The translations under genes were made by a program, and so were the position numbers. From positions 21,536,255 to 21,600,254 of the forward strand of contig CM042539.1 in NCBI GenBank assembly GCA_023630585.1: 64,000 bases of DNA. Direction: 5' to 3'. The notes under the pieces were generated by a model. That model was not told the DNA's origin and made no database searches. It worked only from the letters and a program-made list of their open reading frames with translations. Each line of letters opens with the position of its first letter. The stretch's first letter is position 1. The stretch comes from Cranoglanis bouderius. Lineage: Eukaryota > Chordata > Actinopteri > Siluriformes > Cranoglanididae. Of the stretch, positions 12,703-25,360 are shown piece by piece.

Positions 12703-13224
12703 GGTGCATCCCAAATTGCATATTTATGCACTATAATATAATATATAATAATGTGTTCACACTAAAAATTCCAACAAGAAGTAGTGCACTTCAAGTACCC
12801 GGATGATACAATTATTCAACCAAAAAAAACAAAGTGTGGAATGTTGGACACTTCATGCACTCAACAGTCACGACTTTGCTTACGTAGTGGAAGAGGTGAG
12901 GGGCTACTGGGCACTGATGCTGGCTCAAATTTGCGCAGAATAAAAAAGAGGGAGTGTGAAAACTTCAGTAAATTAATTTCTTCATTTTACTGTTTATGTT
13001 ACCTTGATACGGTGAAATTAATTTTCGTTGACTCTGGGTATTTTAGGCTAGCGGCATCGCATTACGTGCATTTGATGTCATCGACTGGGAAACAGCTTAT
13101 ACTTCCGGTCAGTAATAAAACTTTAGTGTTCCATTTGAGACGATACTTCTAAGATTCATACACTAGATGGTAGAGTACATAGTGCAGTGTATAATTGCAT
13201 AGTGTATAGTATCATTTGGGACAC
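12703..13224. mobile_element. MITE-like element with CCCAAAT-type inverted ends
   Basis: The left end reads GTGCATCCCAAATTGCATAT. The right end in reverse reads TGTGTCCCAAATGATACTAT, an imperfect TIR. Both sides also carry inverted 'tgcactata' and 'tatagtgc' style motifs. No clean target duplication is visible. It has no transposase. hAT-like ancestry is plausible but not shown. Confidence 0.5.
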
Positions 13225-13239
13225 AGAACAGAGAGCAAA

Positions 13240-13930
13240 CTAAAATGTAGAGGGCACAATAAGACATAATGCAAATGAATCATTGGGTGGGTGCAAAAGC
13301 AAGGTGGAAAAGATGGGTAGAGTTTTCAAATGGAGAATGGGGGAATGGAGGTGCAGGCAGAGATATAAAAAAAGAAACGAGTTATACACTAAAAGCCTAC
13401 AGTATCTCTCATCATGCTGAAGTTGATATGAAGGGACAGTGAGCATGTGAGTGTCAGGAGATCTGAGAGTATGTGCTAGTGAGTATAGAAGAAGGAGGCC
13501 AGATAAGTATGTAGGGGCTAGACCATGCAGGGACTTAAAGACTAGAAGTATTTTATATTGTATATGGAAGCAAACAGGGAGCCAGTGAAACGTTAAGTGT
13601 AACTTTAAGAGAGTAATATATTTCCATGATCTGGTGTAGGTAAGAACCCTAGCAGATGAGTCCAGCACATAATCCAACTTGTTCAGACAATGGACCAGGA
13701 GTCTGTAAAGAATAGCATTGCAATAATTGAACCTGGAAGTCAAAAAAGCATGGACAAGCATCTCTGCTGAAGTGAGGAAAATTAAGGGAAAATCTGGCAA
13801 TGTTCTTAAGGTGCAAGAAAGCTGTCTTGATAATGTTTTTAATATGTGAATTATTTGACATTTCGGAGTTCAACATGACACCAAGGCTTCTAATCTGAGG
13901 CAAGGTACAGTACATGTAATATAAGTGGGA
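13240..13930 (-). pseudogene. LINE reverse transcriptase, C-terminal remnant
   Basis: Two overlapping minus-strand frames (13915-13649 and 13800-13240) together match the region after the reverse transcriptase core of L2/jockey-group LINEs. Landmarks are 'RSLGVMLNSEMS', 'HIKNIIKTAFLHLKNIARF', 'HAFLTSRFNYCNAILYRLL' and 'YKILLVFKSLHGLAPTYLSGLL'. A frameshift lies near 13780. The catalytic YxDD region and the endonuclease are absent, as expected for a 5'-truncated LINE copy. A related RT piece is at 36385-36890. Confidence 0.75.
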
Positions 13931-13981
13931 ATAGTTGATGAGTGGTGCCTTAATTTCTTTAGTGTGGCGGGAGTAATGCAG

Positions 13982-15722
<1,741 letters not shown>

Positions 15723-15808
<86 letters not shown>
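15723..15808. repeat. (TA)n(CA)n microsatellite, right part
   Basis: About 35 TA units and a short CA run separate two Tc1 elements of different families. Confidence 0.95.
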
Positions 15809-15809
<1 letters not shown>

Positions 15810-16014
15810 GTGAGGGAAAAAAGTATTTGATCCCCTGCTGATTTTGTACGTTTGCCCACTGACAAAGAAATGATCAGTCTAAAATTTTAATAGTATGTGT
15901 ATTTTAACAGTGAGAGACAGAATAACACCAAAAAAATCCAGAAAAACGCATTTCAAAAAAGTTATAAATTGATTTGCATTTTAATGAGTGAAATAAGTAT
16001 TTCACCCCTTCAAC

Positions 16015-18751
16015 TTAGTACTTGGTGACAAAGCCCTTGTTGGCAATCACAGAGGTCAGACGTTTCTTGTAGTTGGCCCCAGTTTTGCACACATCTCAGG
16101 AGGGAATTTTCCCACTCCTCTTTGCAGATCCTCGCCAAGTCATTAAGGTCTCGAGGCTGACGTTTGGCAATTCGAACCTTCAGCTCCCTCCAAAGATTTT
16201 CTATGGGATTAAGGTGTGGAGACTGGCTAGGCCACTCCAGGACCTTAATGTGCTTCTTCTTGAGCCACTCCTTTGTTGCCTTGGCTGTGTGTTTTGGGTC
16301 ATTGTCATGCTGGAATACCCATCCACAACCCATTTTCAATGCCCTGGCTGAGAGAAGGAGGTTCTCACCCAAGATTTGATGGTACATGGCCCCGTCCATC
16401 ATCCCTTTAATGCGGTGCAGTTGTCCTGTCCCCTTATCAGAAAAACACCCTCAAAGCATTGTAGTGAATCTAGCTCAAATGGGTGAAATATATCTATAGC
16501 TCTAATCGAAGCGTGTTCTGATTAGTTATGGATATAAATCGACCATGAAAGGGAATGTTATATTAATTACTGTAGTCTAGCTCTAGAATTAAATGCGAAG
16601 CAGCTTGATCTGTTTGTCCACCAAACTTACCAGGGCAGTCTTCGTATTACTCTAAAAGAATAAATTATTCTTCTGGCCACAAAGTATAGTTTATTCTAAG
16701 TTAAAAGAAATACAGCGCATAGCGAAAAGCAACGTTAAAAGTGAACCTTGCCATGAGTAAAAACAGAGAGGATCCAGCGTGATAACCATGGATTTTAATA
16801 ACTACGTAAAACTACTGATATACACAACTAGGTATAAACAAATAATACATATATACAGGGAAAGTGAAAGAAACAAAAGGAAAAATGATGAAAATAACAG
16901 AATGGCAGAACACACAACAGTTTAACCTCGAAAATCAGCAATGAATTGAATTCACCTTCAACCGGAGCACTGGCTTAAAAGGACACCTCTATAGATCAAT
17001 TAAAATTTATACTTGCATTAATTTTATGCCGTTCACGAGGGTCCTTGGTTCTTCTGTGTCGGTAGAGTCGGGGTGAACAGAGTTGGGTCTCGCCAAAGTA
17101 GAAAGAAGAAAGAAAACTGTAATTGCCACGTGGTTTAACGAGACAAAGGAGAGTCCGGAGGAGTACCGGAAAAAGAAGGCGGAAGAGAGCAAGTCCACGA
17201 GAGAGAGAGAGAGAAATGTGAAGTCAAAGTAAAGAAAAAGGAGAGTAAAAGTAGAAAGTAAAGTAAAGTGAAGGTAAAGTGGAGGTAAAGAGGAAGAAGC
17301 AAGAAGAAGGAAGTGTAGAGGAACGTGTGTCGCGGTCTTTTATGGACAATGCCAACGTACACGCCTCTCTGAGCTGCTGGCGAATCCAGAGAGAGGAGGA
17401 AGTTCTGGGGGGGAGAACTTCTTTGTCTGTCCCAAAATGGGGTGCGCATGTCAAGGCGGGGTTTGTATTAAGTTTGGATTAGAATGAAATATGGAAAAGT
17501 ATAGAATGATACATCCCATCGTCCTATAGTATGCATTGTTAATTGATATATTACGAGACAATGATTTTGGTACCAAACTCAATGAGGTTATGATATCTTG
17601 GACAGTGAAGGATTATTAGACATGGTTACAGACAACTTAAAATTAGCTTTTTGCTCAAACTATCTAAAATCTCTATAGTTAGGTTATCTAGACACATAAC
17701 ACATGCATATATGAATACATTATAACTATCGAGAAATATGATTATATGTTACATTCAAGAGACATTTTCACTGTGTGTGCGTGAGTGTGTGTATGTCCAG
17801 AAGAGGGGGCTGGTGTTCTTCTAATGTCCCACTGGTCTTTGGTCACCTCAGGGTGACCTTTAGGGAGGACGTTTTCCTTGCTAGCCCTGTTGACTCCGAT
17901 GTTAATCCATGTGGTTGTAAACAGAGATTAGATCAGAGATTTACAGGCCCTTGGTCGGAGTTTTGGTTGACCCCTGCTGATGAACCTAATCGTGAAGTCT
18001 TCCAGACATTCACACCCATTAAGTCATGAAAGGTCTCTTTTATTGTAGGTGTAAGTCCTGTGTGGGTTTGCAAGAGTCTTTTGCATTCCAAAGGGGCATC
18101 TGGCCGCAGGAGGCCTCTCGGGGTTACTCTCGGTCACGTGAGTGGTGAAACTTTTTTATGTTCAGTCTAGGTTAATTCAGAAATCAGTTTGGACACTGTC
18201 ATACGTTACAGCATAATGTTTCCACCTCCATGTTTGACGGTGGGGATGGTCTTCTTGGGGTCATGGGCAGCATTCCTCCTCCTCCAAACACGGCGAGTTG
18301 AGTGCATGCCAAAGAGCTCGATTTTGGTCTCATCTGACCACAACACTTTCACCCAGTTCTCCTCTGAATCATTCAGGCAAACTTCAGACGGGCCTGTACA
18401 TGTGTTTCTTGAGCAGGGGGACCTTGCGGGCGCCGCAGGATTTCAGTCCTTCATGGCATAGTGTGTTACCAGTTGTTAACAAGATCCTCCCGTGTAGTTC
18501 TGGGCTGATTCCTCACCGTTTTCATGATTGATTGAAAACTCATTGAAACTCCACGAGGTGAGATTTTGCATGGAGCCCCAGACTGAGGGAGACTGAGTTA
18601 TTTTGTGTTTCTTCAATTTGCGAATAATTGCACCAACTGTTGTCACCTTCTCACCAAGCTGCTTTGCGATGGTCTTGTAGCCCATTCCAGCCTTGTGTAG
18701 GTCTACAATCTTGTCCCTGACATCCTTGGACAGCTCTTTGGTCTTGGCCAT
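16015..18751 (-). pseudogene. Tc1-like transposase split by LTR insertion
   Basis: On the minus strand the start at 18751 gives MAKTKELSKDVRDKIVDLHK, followed by the helix-turn-helix 'GMGYKTIAKQLG'. The middle part lies between 18600 and 18215. The C-terminal half resumes at 16459 with 'MMDGAMYHQILGENLL', FQHDNDPKHTA and LNPIENLW (second Asp and the Glu of DD34E), and ends at the TAA at 16015-16017. Apart from the 1.75-kb LTR, small frameshifts also break the N-terminal half near 18590 and the tail near 16110. It is a dead copy. Confidence 0.88.
16460..18210 (-). mobile_element. Solo LTR D, nested in a Tc1 element
   Basis: On the minus strand it starts TGTAACGTATGACAGTGTCC and ends GATTCACTACA. 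GCAT flanks both sides (16456-16459 and 18211-18214), a 4-bp target duplication. Length is 1751 bp. It is the most divergent of the four solo LTRs: the octamer and CCAAT motifs of A-C are altered, and it carries an extra block around 17800-18150. Its presence inside the Tc1 element dates it as the younger insertion. Confidence 0.88.
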
Positions 18752-18793
18752 GGTGGAGAGTTTGGAATCTGATTGATTGATTGCTTCTGTGGA

Positions 18794-18890
18794 CAGATGT
18801 CTTTTACAAAGGTAACGAGCTGAGATTAGAAGCACTCCCTTTAAGAGATTGCTCCTAATCTCAGCTCGTTACCTGTGTAAAAGACACCTG
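18794..18890. repeat. Long hairpin in Tc1 5' leader
   Basis: An inverted repeat of about 97 nt has arms around GGTAACGAGCTGAGATTA and its reverse, ending CAGATG...CACCTG, with a very short loop. It lies upstream of the transposase start (18751). The same hairpin is kept in the second family member at 62902-62997. Confidence 0.8.
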
Positions 18891-19119
18891 GGAGCCAGAA
18901 ATCTTGCTGATTGATAGGGGATCAAATACTTATTTCATTCATTAAAATGCAAAACAATTTATAACTTTTTTGAAATGCGTTTTTCTGGATATTTTTGTTG
19001 TTATTCTGTCTCTCACTGTTAAAATACACTTACCATTAAAATTATAGACTGATCATTTCTTGGTCAGTGGGCAAACGTACAAAATCAGCAGGGGATCAAA
19101 TGCTTTTTTCCCCTCACTG

Positions 19120-20649
19120 TATGTATGTATTATATGTATTATATAAATTGCAGTAAAGCTCTGGAGAAGAAGTCAAAGGACAACTGTTAGCAGGTCACAG
19201 CAGTTTATTCATAGTAGAGTTCAATCTTACTGTGGCCATTGCTAATGACAGTGGAGTAGTAATCCATCTTGGCTTTCTTAAGTGCTTTCTTGTACTTGGA
19301 AACATGCTCTTTATAGTCAAGTGCATGCACTGACAAGGCCTACCTTCCAGCTGAGGCATTCTAATTGGAGCCCAGCTGCTTTCATAGGACGGAGTCCTAG
19401 TGAACCCAAGGGGCAGGATGCATGAAGGTCATAGCACGTGTTCTGATGGGAGCAAGTTGATTAAGAGTAGTAGAGAGGATATTATTGTAGTGGCTGACTA
19501 GGACCTTTGGGTATGGAGTTGAAGGCTCAAGGATTGGAAATTGCTCAAGCATTCTCATTAAGACTGAAGGACTATTTTTTTTCTCAAAGTAATGTTAGTG
19601 TGTTAGGTTTTTGATTAATGGAGATAGAATAGGTAAGTCAAAAATACCGTCAAACCTCTAGTGTGGGTGGGGAAACTGCTATTCTGAGTAAATTAAAAGG
19701 ACTGGAGGACAGTAGACTGTAAACTAAACAAGTAAAAGGGGCTTAGGCCCAGGGACATTCAGAGCAAGACACTCAAATGATGTTGCATGGATAATTGGTA
19801 CAATTTTGATCTTAAAACCACAGCGAAAACAGAACAGCAAGCTCAGCACTGCAATGAGTAGTACATGGTTTATCCACAATACAAAAAAAAACCTCATTGG
19901 ACTGTTGCCAAGTTTCATTTAGACACACAGTCAAAGTCAATGCTGTGATCTATAATTACGTTGGAAATAAATGACGCCTTATTGGTCAGTGAGCATAATT
20001 GTTGTTTATAATGCAAACTTGGCGATCAAAGATGTAGTTGGATTTGGCATACTGCATATTGGCATGACCAATAAGAGTCTGCAGTTCAGAAGTTTTGCAG
20101 TATTGTTGCATGTGGTCATACAGTGAAATCCAAAAGTTTTTGTTCCAAACTTTCCTCTCTACCCAGTCAATTCCAAGCAAGGTCCAGATGGTAAGAACCA
20201 AATATATTGACTATCCTGAATGAACCATTAACAAACACAGCCTAATAGATACCCTGTTTGCCAGTTGACACTGAAAACATTACCACCAGGGTTCAAAATG
20301 GGAAACCAATTAAAACCACCCAACCAAGACAGAACCCTGGAACAGAACAACACAGCAAGGATGTGAAGACTTACTTGAATGTAGCCAGGCCAGCATGGAT
20401 CAGAACGAGTTAACTTGGGTAAGGCCTGTAAGTACCAGGCACTTGTATGTAGAGATAAGATAGTCCAATTAGCGAGCTCAGTTGTGTAAAATCCATTTTG
20501 ATGAAAGTATAAAGCAGCTTGCACTATAACTGAGGGTGAAAGGTTGAGGGTAAACTCCATATAATGGATGAATCCAAGTTTGTAAAATGAAGAGATGTCT
20601 GTGCAATTTGTCATCATAAGAACCGATTGATTAGTGACAGCACATGCAG
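19120..20649. other. Unassigned DNA
   Basis: No exon, transposon end or repeat that I can name. The 210-codon minus frame at 20228-20860 runs into a known type of dispersed repeat and has no protein similarity. Confidence 0.4.
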
Positions 20650-21060
20650 TAGTGGGATGTGTGCAACAGTCAGTCTGTACAGGATTTTGCAGAGTTTTTT
20701 TGTGATTATTACAGCCAAAAATGCTTGATTTTGCTGTGGCTTTTTTCAAAAATTTGCAATGCAATTTGTGTTTGTGCTTTTTTTTTCTTCGGAAAACTAC
20801 TTGAATTGGTGAAATTGTTTTGCACAGCCTTTCGCAGTGGTGTTTGTTGGTAAATGACACCTTTTCACTGTATTCATGTTTGACAGATGTAAATCAAAGA
20901 GGGCTTTGGCTGAATGCGCGTTCTGATGACATCACATGACAGGTCTTGGCCCAAATCTGTGGTAATTTAAAACAATTGCAAGCTCCTCTGAATATTGCAG
21001 AGTTTGCTCGATTTGCTCAATTTGTGATTTCTGCGATCAAAAAAAGGAAATGCTAAAAAT
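20650..21060. repeat. Dispersed fish repeat containing 'ctgtacaggattttgcagag'
   Basis: Landmarks are 'gattttgctgtggctttttt', 'ggctttggctgaatgcgcg' and 'tctgatgacatcacatgaca'. I recognise this as a repeat found many times in cyprinid and catfish genomes. The ends are not clear and it has no coding capacity, so its class is not assigned. Confidence 0.5.
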
Positions 21061-22460
21061 ACAAACAATAATAATATAACCCAACACAACATAAATGGGG
21101 GAAAGAGTGTATCCCCACCTCAAGAAGAAGAAGAAAAAAAAAAACAGAGAGAAAAACCTTCTGTGAAACCTTTTGTGAGTGGCCATCTGTGATTGGGTTT
21201 ATGAAATATAGATAAGCCTAAAGCCACTGTCTGTAGTTCTAACTCTGTAGTATGAAAAATGAATAAGGGATTCCCTCCCAAATGTACTCAGGATGTCTGA
21301 TACTGCTTACTGATTTCCATTATTCCACTTTGCCTCTTCACCGTCTACTCTTTCTCCTGTCTTTATTGAAATGTAGTTTTTGTCCTTTTTTCCTCTTAAT
21401 CTCTCCTTGTGATTCATTCTGCTTGACAGGTTTCCCTCTCCTCTGTCATTTGTTCCTCTATCTTTTAGTATGACTTACTCAGTCTTTCTGTCTCCTGTTT
21501 TTTTCATTCTCATTTGTACTGAAGTGACAAAACACTTTCAGAAGTGATGGACAGAAAGTCTCAACCATGAGTGATGCGTAATGATAGGCACACAAACACA
21601 CACTTCTCAATCAATCCGGCTAAGTGACTGGGGATTGTGTGGGTGGTGAAATATGCATCACCATTCATCAGGATCTGAGGATGCAAGCAGCAGAACCATT
21701 CCCTCACAGCCAAAAAGACCTACACCACTGGCACCCACTACATTCTCCACAGCTGGATGAACTCCTGCAGTGCTCTCCGGAGACTAGGTTTTATTCTGAG
21801 GTAATTCAACACCAGTGATTGCACTGTATCCTCCATTTCACACATTCTGCGTTAATGAAATTCTCTCACTGGGCAGAAAAGGAAATTTAAATACATCATG
21901 AATCTTGATGAAGCCTTTCAGTCATGTAGCTCATTTTAAATTGTCTAGAAGTCTCATGAACACTTATGATTTGATTTCCTGTTTCCCTCATGTCTGCTCC
22001 AGCTCTGCTTTGACCACTCCTTCTTGATAATTGTTTTCACATGCGTCTTGTCCATTGTGTCTTGTGTTGACATCCCAGGGTGTGTTCATATTGTATATCA
22101 GGGATATAACAGAATAAGAATAAAATATTCATATAGAACAGATATAAATACGATATGAATAGGGGGCACACTATTCCTTATATATTATATTTTTTAGAAA
22201 GCTTGCCAGAAAGGTTCACAGGGCATCTGGTAGAGACTAGAAGTCAGAACTGGGATCTCACAGACAACCAAAAAATAAATAAAACACTGCCATGAGTGGG
22301 AGGTTGTAACGCTTATGCAGGCTTGAGCCAGTGATCAAATATAAAGCACAGATAAAGGCAGCATTCATTAACATTAACAGGTAACTGCTAGGTTCAGGGA
22401 CCAGTAACGGCCTGGTCAAGGTTGCAATGGTTTAAATCAGGCTATTACTTTGTTTATATG
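21061..22460. other. Unassigned DNA
   Basis: A pyrimidine-rich stretch (21290-21520) gives a hydrophobic shadow frame. Nothing recognisable is present. Confidence 0.4.
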
Positions 22461-22518
22461 CAAAATAAATAAATAAACAAACAAACAAACAAACAAACAA
22501 ATAAATAAATAAATAAAT
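22461..22518. repeat. (AAAT)n(AAAC)n(AAAT)n microsatellite
   Basis: AAAT units switch to AAAC units and back. Confidence 0.9.
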
Positions 22519-22654
22519 GCAGGCAGGATTATTACAAATTCACCCTATTATTCAAATTAAATTATGCCAAGATTTAATACAATAATTCAGTTTTCCAGAG
22601 TTTCTACTATTAGATACCATTCATCTTTTCAGTGCCTTGGAATAAATTATACAA

Positions 22655-22915
22655 TAGTTTGTTCGGGGCCACTAATTTGATTGGATGAGCAGCATTCCAA
22701 GAGTGCCTAGTATCACTGCACTGGGATGTTTGTATCACTCCACTTGTCTGTGTTCACCATGTAAATTTCCAATTCTAGCAACAGTCCCACTGAAGCCGTT
22801 ACTACAGTAGAGATAGAATCATCAGTGGACATGACAAATGATACATTTTTCATAACTATAACTTCTGAATTAAAATATAAAAGCTCATCAGATGAAGATG
22901 AAAGGGATTGAACAT
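22655..22915 (+). repeat. Dispersed repeat, copy 1
   Basis: It shares about 250 bp with 39665-39905, for example 'cattccaagagtgc', 'tttgtatcactcca', 'caacagtcccactga' and 'atcatcagtggacatg'. A partial reverse copy is at 35140-35280. It has no TIRs or poly-A, so the class is unknown. Confidence 0.7.
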
Positions 22916-22934
22916 CTCATTCCAAATTTAATCT

Positions 22935-23310
22935 CCCCATTTGCTGGTCCACTAGATTTTGGAGCGTGGCTTTGGGGATTTGTGATCATTCAGCCACAAG
23001 AGCATTAGTGAGGTCATTTACTGATGTCAGGCGAGTCCTGGGGTGCAGTCAGTGTTCCAAAGGTGTTCAGTGGGATTGAGATTGGGGCTCTGTGCAGGCC
23101 ACTCTGGTTTTTCCACTACAACCATGGCAAACCATGTCTTCATGGATCTCACTTTGTGCACAGGGGCATTGTCATGCTTGAACAGGTTTGGGTTAGTTAG
23201 TTCATGTGAAGTGAAATTGTAATGTTGGTGCATATACAGATTACAGTTGTGTGCTTCCAACTTTGTGGCAACAGTTTGCGGTGTGATAGTCCACAAGCTT
23301 TTGTATAGTG
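22935..23310 (-). mobile_element. Tc1-like element remnant
   Basis: On the minus strand this is the same family as 2551-2991. It keeps 'NLFKHDNAPVHKVRSMKTWFA' (second catalytic Asp) and 'PEWPAQSPNLNPTEHLWN' (catalytic Glu) from the transposase C-terminal half. The end next to TA at 23311 is decayed. It lies 245 bp upstream of the LTR element at 23555. Confidence 0.75.
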
Positions 23311-23554
23311 TACTTACATATAGGGGGAGGTGGGTCATGTTGATTACCCCTGCCTTCTCAGTCACTGCTGATGATGTAATGGATGTGTCAGCAAATGGAG
23401 ATCAGATCCAGGGGGCATTTCACTCTCTGTAATAACTTGACATGACTGTCACTGATAGACTGCATGAATCAGCTCTGGAGATGAAAGAAATCAGTTCCAG
23501 CCTCACTTCTTCATACCACACTGTGCAATTTTCTCATGACCTTAGGTGGTCCTA

Positions 23555-24237
23555 TGTTAGAAGTTTCCCCTCGTTCTCCGAGTCACTCGCTATGCGAGCG
23601 ATGGACTCGAACACTTCCGCATTCCACTGTGCGCTTTCCAGCGCTATTCAAAAACTCTCCGATAGACATTCCATTCATAAAAACTCACGTATTGTTTACC
23701 TCTGTCATGTGCCTTTTGTTTTCGTTCACGTCATGTCTCCGCCTCCTGTGTTTCCCCATGTGCTCATGTTTTGGTTTGTGTCATGTATCCGCCTCCTGTG
23801 TTTCCCCATGTGTGTTTGTTATTGTATTGTGTCATGTCTCTGCCCCGTTTCCTCATTGGTTCTCTGTCTAATGTGATTATCATGTCCAGGTGTCTTTGAT
23901 TGTGGGTATTTTTTGGTGTGTGTTTAAAAACCCCTGTTTGTGTCCACTTCAACGCGGAGTATTAGTATAAGTTTGTCATAGTTAATCATAATCTTGGTTT
24001 TTTCATAGTATTGTTATTCATAGTTCAGTTTGTTAGAATTCAGATGTGTTTAACCGTACGCTTTGTTCCGTGTTTCCCAGATCACTACTCTTGTTTACTA
24101 CAGCCTGGATTATAGTTTGTTTTTGTTCGTGTTATGGATTCTTATATTTGGAATAAACTTTTCTATATTCACTGATGTCTCCCCAGCGCATGCATCCTGA
24201 CTCCCTCTTCCGACCAACACGTCTGTGTTACATAACA
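23555..24237 (+). repeat. 5' LTR
   Basis: U3 runs from 23555 to about 23950, with a TATA-like TTTAAAAA at 23923-23930. The transcript probably starts near 23951-23954, 25-30 bp further on, just at GCGGAGTATT. A poly(A) signal AATAAA is at 24152-24157. The ends TGTTA/TAACA form the usual short inverted repeat. Confidence 0.9.
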
Positions 24238-24249
24238 GAATACTCCGCC
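24238..24249 (+). promoter_or_regulatory. Primer-binding site, probably self-primed
   Basis: Directly after the LTR the sequence is GAATACTCCGCC. It does not start with TGG and so does not fit a tRNA 3' end. Positions 24239-24248 (AATACTCCGC) are the exact reverse complement of GCGGAGTATT at 23954-23963, the predicted 5' end of the RNA. Tf1 of fission yeast primes by folding its own RNA 5' end onto such a site, and fish sushi elements are thought to do the same. Confidence 0.65.
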
Positions 24250-24253
24250 AAAC

Positions 24254-25360
24254 ATGGATGCAGCGGGGAAATTTGGGACATGCCACGGCACAATTTTTGT
24301 TCCTCCCCTGGACTCAATCTCTTTCTCCCAGTGGGCCTGCATTTATCCACCCTCTGCTTCTAATGGTTTTTCTACCAAACCACAGTATTTTCTTTGGCAA
24401 GCCCAGACATATTTTTATAGTGTAAAGGACCCCAAACCCAGTGAGGAACAATGGGCACAGTTCCTCCTATCGCGTTTAGTTGGCTCAGCCCGCTGGTTGG
24501 CAGAGATCCACCTCGCCAGCGGGTACCAGGAACTGTATACAGTCTCGGGTTTCGTGGATTTCCTGATCCGTGAAAATGGGAGCGCGGAATTTGAGCCGGA
24601 CCTCAACGTATTTCTGAACAAAGTTCACCTGCCCGATCAGCCTAGCCAGTCATTCCTGGAATACTATGAGAGGAAGCAGGCAAATGTGGCGGCCTGCACC
24701 TCTCAGCCCCAGTTTCAGGAGTGTGCAACCGAGGGCTGCACCCGACCAGCCATTCTCCAGTGCCCCACCTGCAGGAAACAGGAAGGAAGGAGCAGCTACT
24801 TCTGCTCACAAACCTGTTTTAAGGGCAGCTGGCGAGCACACAAACGGCTCCACAGGCGGGCAACCCCAAAGCTCCAGCAGGAGGCCCAGCAGGAGGTCTC
24901 CACAGCAGAGCTGCCCCTGGAGGTTAACGTCGCGACCTCCAGCCCCGAGCTCCAGCAGGAGACCCAGCAGGAAGTCTCCTCCACGGAGCTACACCTGGAG
25001 GTAAACGTGGCAACCTCCAGCCCCGAGCTCCAGCCGGAGACCCAGCAGAAGGTCTCCACAGCGGAGCTGCTCAAGGAGGTCCACGTGGTGACCTCCAGCC
25101 CCGAGCTCCAGCAGGAGGCCCAGCAGGAGGTCTTCTCAAGGGAGCTGCTCAAGGAGGTTCACGTGGCGACCTCTAGCCCCGAGCTCCAGCCGGAGGCCCA
25201 GCAGAAGGTCTCCACAGCGGAGCTGCTCAGGGAGGTTAACATGGCGACCTCCAGCCCCGAGCTCCAGTTGGAGGCCCAGCAGAAGGTCTCCACAAGGGAG
25301 CTGCTCAAGGAGGTTAACAAGGCAACCTCCAGCCCCGACAAGCAGCAGTCAGAGGTTTGA
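24254..25360 (+). CDS. Gag-like protein with METAP1-type C6H2 zinc finger and 26-aa repeats
   Basis: The ATG at 24254 is 17 nt after the LTR, and the ORF encodes 368 residues. Residues of about 45-150 look like a retroelement Gag capsid region ('QYFLWQAQTYF', 'QFLLSRLVGSARWLA', 'FLEYYERKQAN'), a weak but consistent match. Residues 157-200 form a finger with spacing C-x4-C-x7-C-x2-C-x10-C-x3-C-x7-H-x3-H. Its 'LQCPTCRK', 'SYFCSQTCFKGSW' and 'HKRLH' segments match the N-terminal finger of methionine aminopeptidase 1, which in that enzyme helps ribosome binding. It sits where Gag normally has CCHC knuckles. Residues 205-360 are six 26-residue acidic repeats of the SSPELQ...EVSTAELLKEV type. The ORF ends at a TGA (25358-25360). 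The finger's origin from a host METAP1 transcript is inference. Confidence 0.8.
   Translation: MDAAGKFGTCHGTIFVPPLDSISFSQWACIYPPSASNGFSTKPQYFLWQAQTYFYSVKDPKPSEEQWAQFLLSRLVGSARWLAEIHLASGYQELYTVSGFVDFLIRENGSAEFEPDLNVFLNKVHLPDQPSQSFLEYYERKQANVAACTSQPQFQECATEGCTRPAILQCPTCRKQEGRSSYFCSQTCFKGSWRAHKRLHRRATPKLQQEAQQEVSTAELPLEVNVATSSPELQQETQQEVSSTELHLEVNVATSSPELQPETQQKVSTAELLKEVHVVTSSPELQQEAQQEVFSRELLKEVHVATSSPELQPEAQQKVSTAELLREVNMATSSPELQLEAQQKVSTRELLKEVNKATSSPDKQQSEV
24866..25333 (+). repeat. Six 78-bp coding tandem repeats
   Basis: Each unit encodes 26 residues, starting at the Pro of 'PELQ'. The units stay in frame and differ mainly at 'STAELLKEV' versus 'SSTELHLEV'. The relative at 48540-50202 has only two units. 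Confidence 0.9.

Larger units (their letters stand above)
15809..19119 (-). mobile_element. Tc1-like element interrupted by a solo LTR
   Basis: The ends read CAGTGAGGGAAAAAAGTATT at the left and the reverse form ...CCCCTCACTG at the right, followed by TA (19120-19121). Without the LTR at 16460-18210 and its 4-bp duplication, the element is about 1.56 kb, the expected size. The two halves join seamlessly across the LTR: sequence to GCAT (16456-16459) continues from GCAT (18211-18214). A second copy of the family starts at 62668 on the plus strand. Confidence 0.92.

Noticed and set aside
20228..20860. 210-codon minus-strand frame
   Set aside because: About a third lies in a dispersed non-coding repeat. 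The rest has no domain or similarity, and composition does not look coding.
23442..23876. 144-codon frame over the 5' LTR start, also present at 26304-26702
   Set aside because: The frame recurs because the LTR is repeated. It crosses the LTR boundary and has no homology, so it is not a gene.
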